A stretch of 64,000 nucleotides of DNA from Purpureocillium takamizusanense (Eukaryota > Ascomycota > Sordariomycetes > Hypocreales > Ophiocordycipitaceae), in NCBI RefSeq assembly GCF_022605165.1, contig NC_063069.1, forward strand, positions 4,588,001-4,652,000. Direction: 5' to 3'. Below are positions 34,101 through 45,248 of this stretch, in pieces. Every line of letters begins with the position of its first letter. Position 1 is the stretch's first letter. A model generated the notes under the pieces. It was not told the origin of the DNA. It searched no databases and was given only the letters and a program-made list of their open reading frames with translations. A program made the position numbers and the translations under genes.

Positions 34101-35049
34101 TTTTGACAGAAGCAAGGCGTAGTAGTGAGGCGCACAGCAGGCGCCTTTGCTGTCGATGCCATCTCTGCAAGCCCTCTGAGAAATTTCCCCGGGACCCCTG
34201 GCGTCGCGTCATACTCCCAAGTTGGGTTACACCTTGGTTGTAGGTCTGGTAGTTAACTTAGTAGCCATCCACCAGACGAACGCGAGCACGACGAGCATCC
34301 ACGACGTCAGGAAGAGAGAGGCCTGACCCGATGACGACGACGAGCAGGCCACTTCCACCATCGGCAAGGCGCCAGGCAGTCGACTCGCCGAAATTGAGCG
34401 CATCCGCCGGCGGCGGTTCGGCACCTGGACTCGGTTTATGGCAGACGCTTGCCGGTCCCACGGACGGGAGGCGCCCCTAGCACCAGTCGGCAAAGGACTC
34501 TCCACGCGGTACCAATCCTATGCGACAGAGCTGACGTGCTAAGAACCCCAGGCGGCACGGGCAGAGCACGGTTGTAAATGGGGAGGGGGGGCTTGCTCAT
34601 GCCCTGCGCTTTTCTGTTTGCGCCTCGCCGGCGGCACGGGGCTCCAGGCGGCCCCCAGCAAGCCATGCCATGAGCCACCCACGTAGGAGACGGACGCCAT
34701 CCCTGCCAGAGAATGGTGCAATGTTTTTCTTTCTTCTTTCTCCTTCTTCTTCTCTTAGTTTGCAAACGACCACGGTCGTACGTGCTTTTGCACACTGGGT
34801 GTTTATTTTAGCCGCCCATCGCCGTTGGCATCGTGGCAAGAGGGTGCATTGCCATCGACAAGCCCGAACGAAGCAATATTCCGCACTGAAAAGCACCACC
34901 TCCCTTGCGGATAATACCTCCGAAGCACGACCGCGCCACGGTTCCATGTGGCTGTTGCAATCGGGAGAGAGATGTGAGACGGAATTTCCTTGCTTCTGTG
35001 TCTCTCCGCGTTTCCACTCGCGAGTGCCGGGGCATGTGGTGGGCTCGAG

Positions 35050-35090
35050 GCATGGCATAGCATGGCATAGCATGGCATGGCATGACATGG
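35050..35090 (+). repeat. GGCAT/AGCAT pentanucleotide array
   Basis: About eight tandem GCAT-containing pentamers, the same family as the array at 19304-19365. Confidence 0.75.
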
Positions 35091-36061
35091 TTGAGAGAGA
35101 GACGTTCGCCGGCCAGGGTCTCCCCTGAGAAACTCAGCAAAGGGGCCTGCCTGTGTCAGCCGGGTCGATGCTGGATCCTTGTCCTGAATCATAGCATCAG
35201 ACACGTGCACAGTCCATGTCTGTTGTAAGCTGCGTCGAACAATCGGTCGGGCAAGCTGCCAGGGACCGCCGACCCATCAATCTCCATGGCCCCCAGAAAG
35301 ATTGACGTCTGGCCTGGGTTCCAGCCCGCCGCGCCACAGCGGACCCAGATGGACGATAAGCCACGGGTGCCTGATGGGTGTAAGCGGACGTAGTATGTAT
35401 GATGAACGACGGCGTCGTTGATGCAATGGCGATGAGCATCCATACCATAACCACTTCTTAATTCCTGTCGTTGTACTTGCTGTTGGCTCCCGTTCACTAA
35501 ACACATGAAAACGCTTTCAGCCTGATGGCTCTTCAACAAGGCCCCGCCCGCATGTACTGTATGATGCGAATTGGTCTGAACAGGGGTCCTCGTCCGGTTG
35601 TGCCCTGGTCCCGGTTCCTCGACTAGCAAGTTAGTACCTACGGCCGTTGCCGGCGCACGGGCGCCCGAGAAAGACGAGGGGAAATCCGGCAAAGTCCACA
35701 TCAGGTCGCCAGATCATCAGAGACAGCGAGCAAGCCACCTGCCTACCGAGGGATTTTCCGCGTTCGCCCATCGTGGCTTTCGGTAAGCAAGGTACTATTA
35801 CTATGTGTCAATACGAGGATAATACGTACGTACATCACGTACTCTTACTCAGCGCGTATACATGCCCATGGCGGGCGCGTCCCGGCAGTGCGGCAAAGGT
35901 GCGATCTTGTCTCCGTGGTCACACACATTGACTTGCATTCATCACATCCGAGCAGCACCAGGCAGGCCGGCAACCTTTTCCCAGCCGTGTTCCGTCTTGC
36001 GACACCGCGGTGCCAGAGAACCTTGATGATACCTACGTACTAGTTACTACGTACCTGTCCA

Positions 36062-36090
36062 CACCACCACCCACCACCACCACCACCACC
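36062..36090 (+). repeat. (CAC)n triplet repeat
   Basis: About nine CAC/ACC triplets with one interruption. Confidence 0.8.
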
Positions 36091-39000
36091 GTCCAGTACC
36101 GAAGCTGGTGGAGCAGAGCGGCGGCGGGTCAGTGATGTATGTGGGCAGGGATCAGCTGATTCAAATGGGTGTTCTTGTCGGGCCCTGCCTGCATCCGGTG
36201 CTCGTCACGCCGCTTCTGCTGTGGTGTGGTCGTCCAACTTTAATGACAACGACTACTACCCTCCGCAGCAAATCCTTCTGTCTTGACTTTTCAGTCGTCG
36301 CTTGGCGACACTCATGCCGCAGAGGGCTCGTGTGTCGTTCTCTTTCGTGGAGAGATGGGGCGGGGGGGGCAGGTTTCCCAGCTTGGCATCAATCCTCCAG
36401 TCGTATCGTATGTATGCGCAGCACGTTGCTTCGCGCCAAAGCCAAAGTGCTTTTCATGCCGCGCGGAGACACGACTCCTACTGGCCGGCAGTTGCGACTT
36501 ACGGGTAAGCCACCAGTCCGATTGAGAGAGGAGGGAGGCACCGGAAGACGCATGAGTCGAATCGTGTCTCCCCCCTTCGGCAGCCCTAGGTGGCCTGAAA
36601 GGGAAGAGGCCAAGCCACTGGCGATGAAAGAAGCAATTACCTATCACTGCTCTCGGTAATTTGTGATGGGGGTCCTCTGTCGGCCGAAGCGGCGCCCCCT
36701 GCTCAGCGGCGCTGCACCGACCATCATCGACCGCGGCAGCGTGATGGCGTCAAAAAAAAAACTCATCACAGGCGGCATCGCATCGCTCAAGCCTTACAGC
36801 CGCACCGCCGAGCTGGTTCGCGTAATGTGATCAACAAGGGCTCAACTCATCTAGAATCTGGATAAGCGAACAGGTGGCTGCTGCGCCGCTGCAGCCGAGG
36901 ATCGGGACTCCGCTCGTCACATTTATTGGGATCATCGTGGGGGGTGCCTCCCGGGATCCCGGATGGGCCGGTTCTCAACCCGATTACGGCCAGGGCCTTG
37001 TCGCTGAATATGCCCTTGGACGTGGCATACATACATCGGGCAACGATGTTGGCGGCTCACGATCACAGCCGTTCTGGCTCATAGCCGATGCGGTGTGCTA
37101 TTGTCTACGGTCCATGGGTTCTGTCCCATTGATGCCATCCCATGTCCAATTCGCGGCCATCATACAAGCACGTACGTACGTACGTAGAAGCAGATGCGCA
37201 AGGACCCTCCCTCATCAGCCGGCCCATCATCAGACGAAAGCTTTCTTAGTTCAGATGACCAACGAGCCGTGCGGGCTGCCGATTCGCCCACCACGTTTGC
37301 CGGATCACAACGGTGATCCGTCTCGCTGCAACGCCATCCACTCTGATGAGCGACGCGCAACGGGCACCAGTTCGCAGCGGGCGCGACATCTGCGCCAGCG
37401 CCCGTTTGATGCAACAACAGCAATCCCCCCCTCCCCCTCCTGCTCTGCGGTGTGTGCCCCATGACCGAGCGCTGCTGCGGAAGGAATGCTGCGGTGTGCC
37501 AAGTAACCCTGCGCACAGAACGTCAAAGCCGCTCCGCCCGACAACGCTCTTAACATGTCATTACACCGGTGACCGAGTCCAGTCGTAGGGTCTAGGCTCG
37601 CGGCCGCAAAGAACCGTCTCACCTCGACTCAACTTTGCAGAGTGATGAGAGTCATGGCTAGTACTGCTGCGCACGCACGCACGCACGGCACACGAGGGAC
37701 GTGTAAATCGACGACGCTTCAAAGGCGTTTGCAGGCACGCCATGACCATGCCCCCCACGCCCTCCCAGCTCAACATGATGAACGCGCGCTCGCGGTTGAC
37801 CGTGGGACCTCAAACGGTGTCGAATGCCCGCCCCGGCTCTGTCCCAGACACAGCTTACACTAAGCTAGTATTGCCACGCTCATGTCATCCGGGCGACAGG
37901 CCTGAGCGTCGAGCCCCAGTCCGGCATTGAAATCCTCGACACCATTACACCATTCGTACTGTACCTACAGCCTTGGCTCGGTACATGTACGAATGGGGAC
38001 CAAGGCCGACTGCAAACAACAAAGCTCCCGGCAAGAAAGCGTCGGCATGAACATCAGCAAACTCCGAGAAGCAAACTGTTGGGAGCAGCGCTGGCCGCCC
38101 ACAGCGTAAAGCTCGTATAAATACGAGCAAATCTTAGTAGCGGATCCGAGGACATTGGCTCCTGGAGGACGACTGAATCAGGTGCAATCCTTCGCGTTCC
38201 CTGAGCTTATTCGGACCTGCGTATTGAATAGCCATACTATGTACTACCAACGATAGTCCACTTTGGGAAGATCGGCGGAAAGCAATATTGACCTGCAAAA
38301 TTGCATCACATCTCTGTTAGTACTGTATCTGGGCTATTGAAAAAGCTGGGCGTGGACGACTGAGCTCAGTGCTGCCCGTGCAACACAGTCAAGGCCTATG
38401 TTCAATACTAGGCATCGACTTCTCGGGAATTTACTTTACTTCGCTTGAACCCCCGAGCCCTAAAAGCAGTCAGAGAGCATAAGAGAACCCCCAAACACTC
38501 TCTTGATATAGGCGACTGAGGAAATGGTCAATAATTGAGAGGTCGTTTCGGCCTAGTCGTGACTGGACTGCCGAAGTAGCCTCTTCGTGGCGAATGCGGT
38601 GCATAGGGTAAGTTTTCTTTCGATATATGTGCAAAGGCGGGCAGGCAGGCCAGAGTAAGCAGGCATGAGGTCTCCGGTGAGGTGTTTCCTCGAAAGGCCA
38701 CGTACGATGCATCACAGGGCGCGTCTTGATGCACCTGCCTATCGGACTTTATGTTCAAAGCATGCTCAAACTATTGGAGGTTGCTCGCAACGCATATGTT
38801 CGCTATCTGAGTAATGAGTACGAAGCACTATAACTAGAATATCTCAGTTGAGTCCAATGTCTGTATAATTCAATGCAGCTAGCCAAGTTATTGCGGCTTG
38901 TGAAATCCTGAAATCCAGCCGTTTATCGTAAAGTTCAAAGGACTAGTAGGCCACTCAAGTCCAACACTATAGTACTTGACATCAGCCCAGCGAGATGGAT

Positions 39001-39877
39001 AGAATGTTTAGAAACTTAGACTCTTGGGCCATGGTTTCTCTTTCAATGTTCCATTTCATATTGACGATCGTCCAACGAGGACGGCTCTTGTTTTAGTACG
39101 CGGTAGCAATGATGGCCTCGGGTCTGTAACTGTTGTCTAAGCCGGGTCTTCAACTTGTTTGACACGTCCGGCACGACTGGGGATTTCATTTGGCTGCCTT
39201 CTAAGTAATAGCCGGGACTACATATGAGACACGCCAACATGAATCGTAGTACCTGTGCTATCGCTACCCATACATTTTGCGTCAAAGTAACTGGGATGCG
39301 GAAGACGAAGCACTCGTCATCCTTCATCTTACATATGACACGCCAGTCGAGCTCGTTGCATGTCATCAGTGCATCAATGTGCCAGTTTACTGTGTCACCG
39401 GCGTTGAGACCTTGCTATTTGGCTGCGGTACTACGAGACATGAATGATCGTGTTTCCATCAACCTGCTATAGTGTTTTATAGACCCCTTGCATGTGATTT
39501 CAAGTGTGTCGGGATCCATGGTGACTGAGGGTGCGGTTCATGAATGCAGTTCCACGACATCCATACGCACGCAGGGTAGTATGTTGCAACGCGCTGCAAA
39601 AAGGAAGTCACTTGCGCGCTGGCTATGCAAAACAGATCGCTATGAAGTGCACACGCTTTGAATCCAATCGGATGCTTCTCAACGCCGACACAATCCCTCT
39701 GCATCCACTTCACGGCCCGTCAAGTCATTGATGAAACCCATTGTTCGCTTATAGCATAGCCCTCGTTATCATAAATAGCAGATGTTGCCGCGGCGCCCCT
39801 GCCCCTGCCTCTCGCTGTGTCCCAGAAAAATGAAAATAAAAAGAAGGAAAACAAGTCATGGATCAATGCGCGGGGTG

Positions 39878-40726
39878 TTATTTCGGCGGCGGCGGCGGCG
39901 GCGGCGGCTGAGACTGCATCTGCGGCAAGGGGGAAGGTTGCCGCATCTCTTCCGCCCGCCTCATGTCCGACAGCCACATGTCCATCCTCCGCTTCTTGTC
40001 CTCGTCGGCCTGCATGCGCGCCTCATAGGCCGACGTCGGCGACGCCCTCATCTTCTCGAAGCCGGACCCGCCGCCGCCGCCGCCGCTAGAGCTCCCGAAC
40101 CCTCCCAGCCCGCCGACACCCGTCTCGGTGCTCATGCTCCACAGGGTGATGTGCTCGAGCGTCGCCATGACGGCCACGGCGGTGATCTCTGCGACGGGGC
40201 TCCCCGGGCGCCACCGGCGGGGCTGCTGTGCGGCGGCCGAGGCGCACGCGGCGAAGAAGATGAGCACAAAGGTATCGGCCGCGTCGCTGAGCAGGTTGGC
40301 CGCCAGCGCGCGGTGCACGCCGGGAACGCGGCGGCGGCGAAAAGCGGCGGCGAGCAGGCCCCCGAGGACAATGTCCCGCGTGCCCAGCAGCGCCGTGAGA
40401 AGGTGGTAGTAGTGGTGGTGGTGATGGTTGGGTGCGGTTGTGGTGGTGTCCTGGCCATGGTGGCTGCTGCTGCCGCCGCCGCCACGTGCGGACATGCCGA
40501 TGAGGGCGGCGGGAAACGCGACGAAGATGAGCCCGCGTAGGATGTGCAGGGCGGAAAAGGTGCAGATGGCAACGCGCTGCAGCGGATTGAAGGTCGGCGG
40601 AGGGGGAGGATCCTTGCCGTCGGCCGGGTGGTCCCGGGATTGTGGGTCCCGCTCCAGATCCGCGTCCGGGATGCCGCCGGATCGCCGGGGCAGGAGGGGC
40701 GTGGTGACGGTTGGAGTGCTGGACAT
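39878..40726 (-). CDS. DUF4267-like small membrane protein
   Basis: Intronless frame of 282 aa read from the ATG at 40726 (MSSTPTVTTPLLPRRSGG). The frame is open further upstream, but that part is Ser/Arg-rich and looks like leader sequence. It has about four hydrophobic segments: RVAICTFSALHILRGLIFVAFPAALIGM, HLLTALLGTRDIVLGGLLAAAF, AANLLSDAADTFVLIFFAACAS and VAEITAVAVMATLEHITLW. The G-x-RDIVLG signature fits the fungal DUF4267 family of four-helix proteins with no known activity. The loop has Gly/Ser and His runs (HHHHH), and the tail ends in a Pro run encoded by a GGC-type repeat. Location is presumably an internal or plasma membrane. Family call moderate; function unknown. Confidence 0.7.
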   Translation of the reverse strand: MSSTPTVTTPLLPRRSGGIPDADLERDPQSRDHPADGKDPPPPPTFNPLQRVAICTFSALHILRGLIFVAFPAALIGMSARGGGGSSSHHGQDTTTTAPNHHHHHYYHLLTALLGTRDIVLGGLLAAAFRRRRVPGVHRALAANLLSDAADTFVLIFFAACASAAAQQPRRWRPGSPVAEITAVAVMATLEHITLWSMSTETGVGGLGGFGSSSGGGGGGSGFEKMRASPTSAYEARMQADEDKKRRMDMWLSDMRRAEEMRQPSPLPQMQSQPPPPPPPPK

Positions 40727-43700
40727 GGCTGCAGCTGCTTGCTTTTTGGCTCCAACAGAAAAATAACAAGAATATTCCGGAGAGCCGTACGGTTTCAATT
40801 CTGGCTTTCTGTCCGACCCGCGGATATGAAGAGAAGCGAAGACGAGGCGACTGGAGTTAAGGAGAAGAAGAAAAAAGAGGCCGGTATAGGTATGAAGCAG
40901 GTGGCGATATTCCCTCCACACGCGCAGGCAGGGGGGGCCACAAACAAATGCAGCAACCCGATTGAGCGCGTTTCGTCCGTCTGCCCTGCACCGGTGTGCG
41001 AGATCGCCGCGTCGCGTCGCCTTGTCGTCGCCACCCAGAGAACGGACAGACAGACAGACAGACAAGGCCCTGCCGTTTTGGCTCGGGTTGGACAAGCCGC
41101 AAAGCGGCGTCGGCGTCAACCTGGGGGGCGACAGCAATGGGTGAGAAGAAAACGCGAAACAGACACTGACTGCCTGGAAGAAAAGGAGGAGCGCTCCTTT
41201 TTCTTATCTCTTGTCCCCTTGGAGCCGTCACCGCCTTATGGGCCTCGTGGGTGGCTTGCGAACTTGCGGGGACGCACGCACACACACGCACGCACACACG
41301 CACTCATAACACAAAAAGTCACTCATTTCCCAAAGTGCATTCATCCTCGCTCGGTCCCCCCCTCCACCAAACATCTGCCAGAGCTGTCACGTTGGGCCAC
41401 CCTTTGACCCTCCTCCTGCGGGCGCGCGAAATAAAAAAAAATGCCATCATGCCAAAGTTCGGTCCCCCTATCATGGGCAAATTCGCCATCGCCCGCATGA
41501 GCTCACCACCACCCCCCCGGTCCCCATCCACCGCCACTGCCACACACCACCCATCTTCCCATGCCGATGCCCATTGAACCTCCCAGAAAACACCGCAGAG
41601 CTGGGGCGAAGTGCACCCTAGAATGTCGAACAAGAGATGATGGTTCCCCCCCCTCCGACCGGCCTTTGTCGCCTAGTCAGCCACACTTCTTTGCGCTGGT
41701 GTGCCCGAGGGAACTAATAAGCGCCTCAGAAAGGTCTTGCTGCTCCCGCAAGCCCGTCGACCTGCAGCCAACGGTGTGGCACAAACGACGATCTTGACTC
41801 CGCATCAGCCGGCGCGACTTCTCCGGGGTGGAGGATCAATGGTGGACAGAAATCCCCGCGGCCGGATCGATTAGGGCAGCACCAAGAAAGTCTGTGAGTC
41901 GTGTTTGACCTCTGCTGACGCGCTTTCCTTCCCGCTCCTCCTCCCCCTCCTCGTCTCTCATTCCCGTGAACAGGAACAAGACGTCAAACTTGGACGTCGC
42001 AGCAGCACGACGAGTCCGCGTCGGTGTGGCGTTGCATGTCCAAAGCACACATCCAGGGTCCGGTACGGTCTCGTTGTGAGACGCGATGCCACGCCCGCCT
42101 GATAGAGAAGGCAGCAGCCATCCCGATTCGCCTGCTACCCTGACGAGGGTTGCACGTCACGCAACCCACGGCATCATCATCATCTGCGAGGCAGCTTGCA
42201 ACCCCCCCCCCATTCCCCTTACCGCCCCAAAGGCCCCCTTCGCAGGCGCGCCCCTTCTTTGCTATCGTCGTGGCGTCGCCCGCTCGTGGAATGTCACAAA
42301 ACGACCGGACCTGTTCTGTTGCCTCTGTGTCACCGGGATGCCGGGGAAGGGGTCCCGGGCTTTTTTGTTGATATATCCCTCGCCTGCGCCTCACGGCTGG
42401 GGGAGGGAGAGAGAGAGCCCGCCCGCCCGCCGACTGCCATCCCGGTCTCGTCCAATGTTGGCTTGGATGGCTGGGCCCGCGTCGAGCAGCCGAACAACGA
42501 ACATCCAATCCCCCATCTCACAAAACAACGCAGCCGCAGCAGCGGTGGCGGCGACGGCGACGGCGCGGTCATGGGCATGCAATGTACGTTGACAGCATGT
42601 CCATGCACCCACGCAATGGCGCGCGCCAAGTGCGCTGCAGTAACTTCCCCACGGGGTAGACAGGATCGACCTAGCATGTACCTTTGTGCTAATGCCGCCA
42701 TACATGCGCCGCACGCGGTGGCGCTGCTCCTCCAGAGATAAGAGAAAGACGGCGCGAGATTTGTCGTCACGAGCAGTTCCTTCGAGTCGCTAGCAGTCGT
42801 AGAAAACTAGTATGAGCAAGCATGTGACGCACAGTTTCAACTGCACATCACCACGGATGCTACCGCCTGCGCGAGAATCTCTCTCCCCTTCCGTCTCTCG
42901 ACCGCTTGATGATGCACAAGACCCTTGCCGCCGCGAGGCAACAATGCAAGCCCAAGGATGAACCGCCCGCCCGCGTCCTCGTGTAGGTGCATCGTCTTAT
43001 CTCGACCCGCCAGCCACGACCACCCCGACCACCACCGCCACTACCACCACAATATATTTAGTCGATCGGCTTTTGCTCCTGCAACAGGCAAGCCGGTGGG
43101 TGGCATGTATATCGCGACGCCAGGCTGCGGCGCATCCTAGTACCTCCCTGCGTGCCTCCCTCCCTCCCTCCCTCCCACACGGCACATGAACTGCGTCATG
43201 AGTGTGCAACAAACGTCGCAAAGGCAACACATCGTAACGGCTCCCACGGGGGATTGCCCATCGCGTCATACTGCTTTGACGCTTTGCCACCCCGTGCTCG
43301 ACCCGCAAGTGGGAAAACCGGTATAGCTCGTTATCAAGCGCACGGCGATTCCGTGGCACGCACACGCCTATGATGATGATGATGTGCGCCATGCATGTAC
43401 ATTATGTAGCGAGGGCATGGGAATGCTTCGCCCTGGTTATGACACCTGCCTGCTGCGCCGCCCACTGATGCGGCGGGCCGACGACTTTCTGCACTGCGCG
43501 TCAGGAGCAAAGAACAGAGCCACGGTCGTTGCAATTGATGCATTTTCTACATCTGAGCAAGACCTGACGCTCCATCCCCTGTCCCTTCCGTGAGCAAATA
43601 TCTCCGCCGAGGTTACTTTATTTTACAAATTTTTTTTTGAGCGATTGGTCATACAAGAAGCTCGAATGCCGTAGATTCCCAAAGGCTAAGACGAATCCTT

Positions 43701-44349
43701 TCTTTTTTTTTCGTTCCGTTTTCCTAGGCTCGTCGCGCCCGGTGTTGCAGGATTGACCCGGGCCCCAGCTTCGGCGCAGTTGGTCGCACGCGCATTGCGA
43801 AATGTTGAGACCATCCATCAACCTCCCAGTATGTGCCTTTACGGCCCCTTCTCTATAGTCTATAGCCTAGCCCTACCTTTCTCTCGGCATCATTACATGA
43901 AGCTTCCATTGCATCATTCGATACGAACTATGTTATTCCGTCGGCTACAGTACTGCTGCTGAAAGAGTTTTTTTTTTTATATTTTTTTTTATAAAAAAAC
44001 AATTACAGGAATGTCCTAACGTATCCAACTCAAGGACGCCAGGCTGGCTCTGTTTTCCGCGCAATGGCCGCCGCTCAGACGGCATCATGTGGCCTGTTCA
44101 TGTTCCATGAGCGACCAACATTCAGTTTCGATTGAAAAGAACTATGATAACCTCGACTTCAATGTTGAATCAGTTGAAAAAGTTGTTGACACATATAGAA
44201 GCACGTCATCTCTTTCCAGGCGGGCTACTTACTTATATTAGAACAAATCATATAAAAGTAAAAGCCTCTCTCCGATAAGTCTCCGTCGTTCTACAGTCTT
44301 TTGTTCAGATTGTGCTCTCCGTGCACCCTCCGCTCCTCGCCAACCCAAG
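40727..44349. other. 3.6 kb intergenic stretch
   Basis: Shared upstream region of the DUF4267-like gene and the small secreted protein gene. Contains CAGA repeats (41050), CACG/CACA repeats (41270-41305), CCCT repeats (43155) and A/T runs (43970-44000). No additional gene was seen. Confidence 0.5.
44251..44258 (+). promoter_or_regulatory. TATA box of small secreted protein gene
   Basis: TATAAAAG 99 nt before the ATG at 44350, followed by a CT-rich leader. A strong core promoter match that supports the small gene downstream. Confidence 0.55.
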
Positions 44350-44819
44350 ATGAGATCCAGAGTTGTCGCTATTTTCTTATACCTCTTCGTGGCGCCCAGC
44401 GCCGGGATCTCAGAAGTTCAAGGGGTACGTACGTACGCATCCAGTGCAAAGCCAAAATTACACCACTCACCACATCAGTCGGCATGATGGCCGACAACTC
44501 GTACAACCGGAACGCTAACGCTCATGGTGAAAAAAAAAAAATAGAAATGCATCCCACATACGTATCACTGCCAGGTCATATGGCGTGAACAAACGTGGGG
44601 TAACAAGACTTTTCCCGAGGAAAGCGTAACGAGTCACTGCACCACCCTGGTAGGTGTCCCCCTGTGTCCAAAGCCCCCCTCCGAATAGCAGCACGAGTTG
44701 GGGGGGGGGGTTCTGTCTACATGTCGGGGGTCAGGACCGAACCTGCTGACATTGCGATGCAGTGCAAGAAAGGCCTCTGCTGGCAGAATCTGGATGATAA
44801 AACAGCGCGCTGCGAGTAG
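44350..44819 (+). CDS. Small secreted cysteine-rich protein, 68 aa, 3 exons
   Basis: Exons 44350-44424, 44575-44649 and 44763-44819 (25, 25 and 18 codons plus stop). All breaks are phase 0, with donors GTACGT and GTAGGT, acceptors CCAG and GCAG, and a CTAAC branch-like site in intron 1. Exon 1 is a signal peptide (MRSRVVAIFLYLFVAPSAG then ISEVQG). Exon 2 starts VIWREQTWGNKTFPEES and ends SHCTTL, with one N-glycosylation sequon (NKT). Exon 3 is CKKGLCWQNLDDKTARCE. The mature part is about 49 aa with four cysteines spaced C-x3-C-x4-C-x10-C, enough for two disulfides. The size, secretion and Cys spacing fit a fungal effector-like or antimicrobial-like peptide; I recognise no family. It is missed by ORF-length filters because each exon is short. 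Confidence 0.65.
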
Positions 44820-45248
44820 TGCAGAAAGCGTCGCTGGTGATTCTTATCAGTCGGGAGGAGTCGCCGTGCCTCTGAGCGCAATGATGCGTTTGGCAACCTT
44901 CATGTACCTAGATGGGGACCCTGTGGCTTGTGTTGGGGAGTTGCCTGAAACATCCGGCGGCATGCTTAAGCAGTCACTCATGTATATGGGCGAGTTGGAG
45001 CTGTGAGCGTGTCATGCCAATGACGAAACGTCTATCTCACCTCTTAGCATTCTCTCGTGTGAGGTGTCGGTGGTCAGGATCTCATTAATATGGAAGTGAC
45101 ATAGTTCCAGCTGGTGAGCCCAAGTACATGAATATACAAAACGCCAGGGGGGTTCTCCCACATGCATATAGACTTTGCACACGCACGGCCGTTGCGCCTC
45201 GAACCAAAAGCAATCCTCTCTTAGCAACGCCGTCGCCAGATTGCCGCT
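44820..45248. other. Convergent intergenic region
   Basis: 3' flanks of the small secreted protein gene and ESF1. Nothing else seen. Confidence 0.6.

Larger units (their letters stand above)
31128..39877. other. 8.7 kb intergenic stretch, no gene recognised
   Basis: Upstream of the 7TM-RGS gene and 3' of the DUF4267-like gene. Holds CT/CA-rich leader-like DNA (31.9 kb), TTTGC-type repeats (32.5 kb), GGCAT units (35.05 kb), CAC triplets (36.06 kb) and TACG palindromes (35.8, 36.05, 37.17 kb). 38.2-39.7 kb is more AT-rich. The minus-strand frame 39043-39366 (107 aa) is the most protein-like but shows no family motif. Nothing here could be called a gene. Confidence 0.5.

Noticed and set aside
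40727..41137. 137-codon N-terminal extension of the DUF4267-like frame
   Set aside because: Low-similarity Arg/Ser-rich leader with splice-poor sequence; the MSSTPT start gives the family-like protein.
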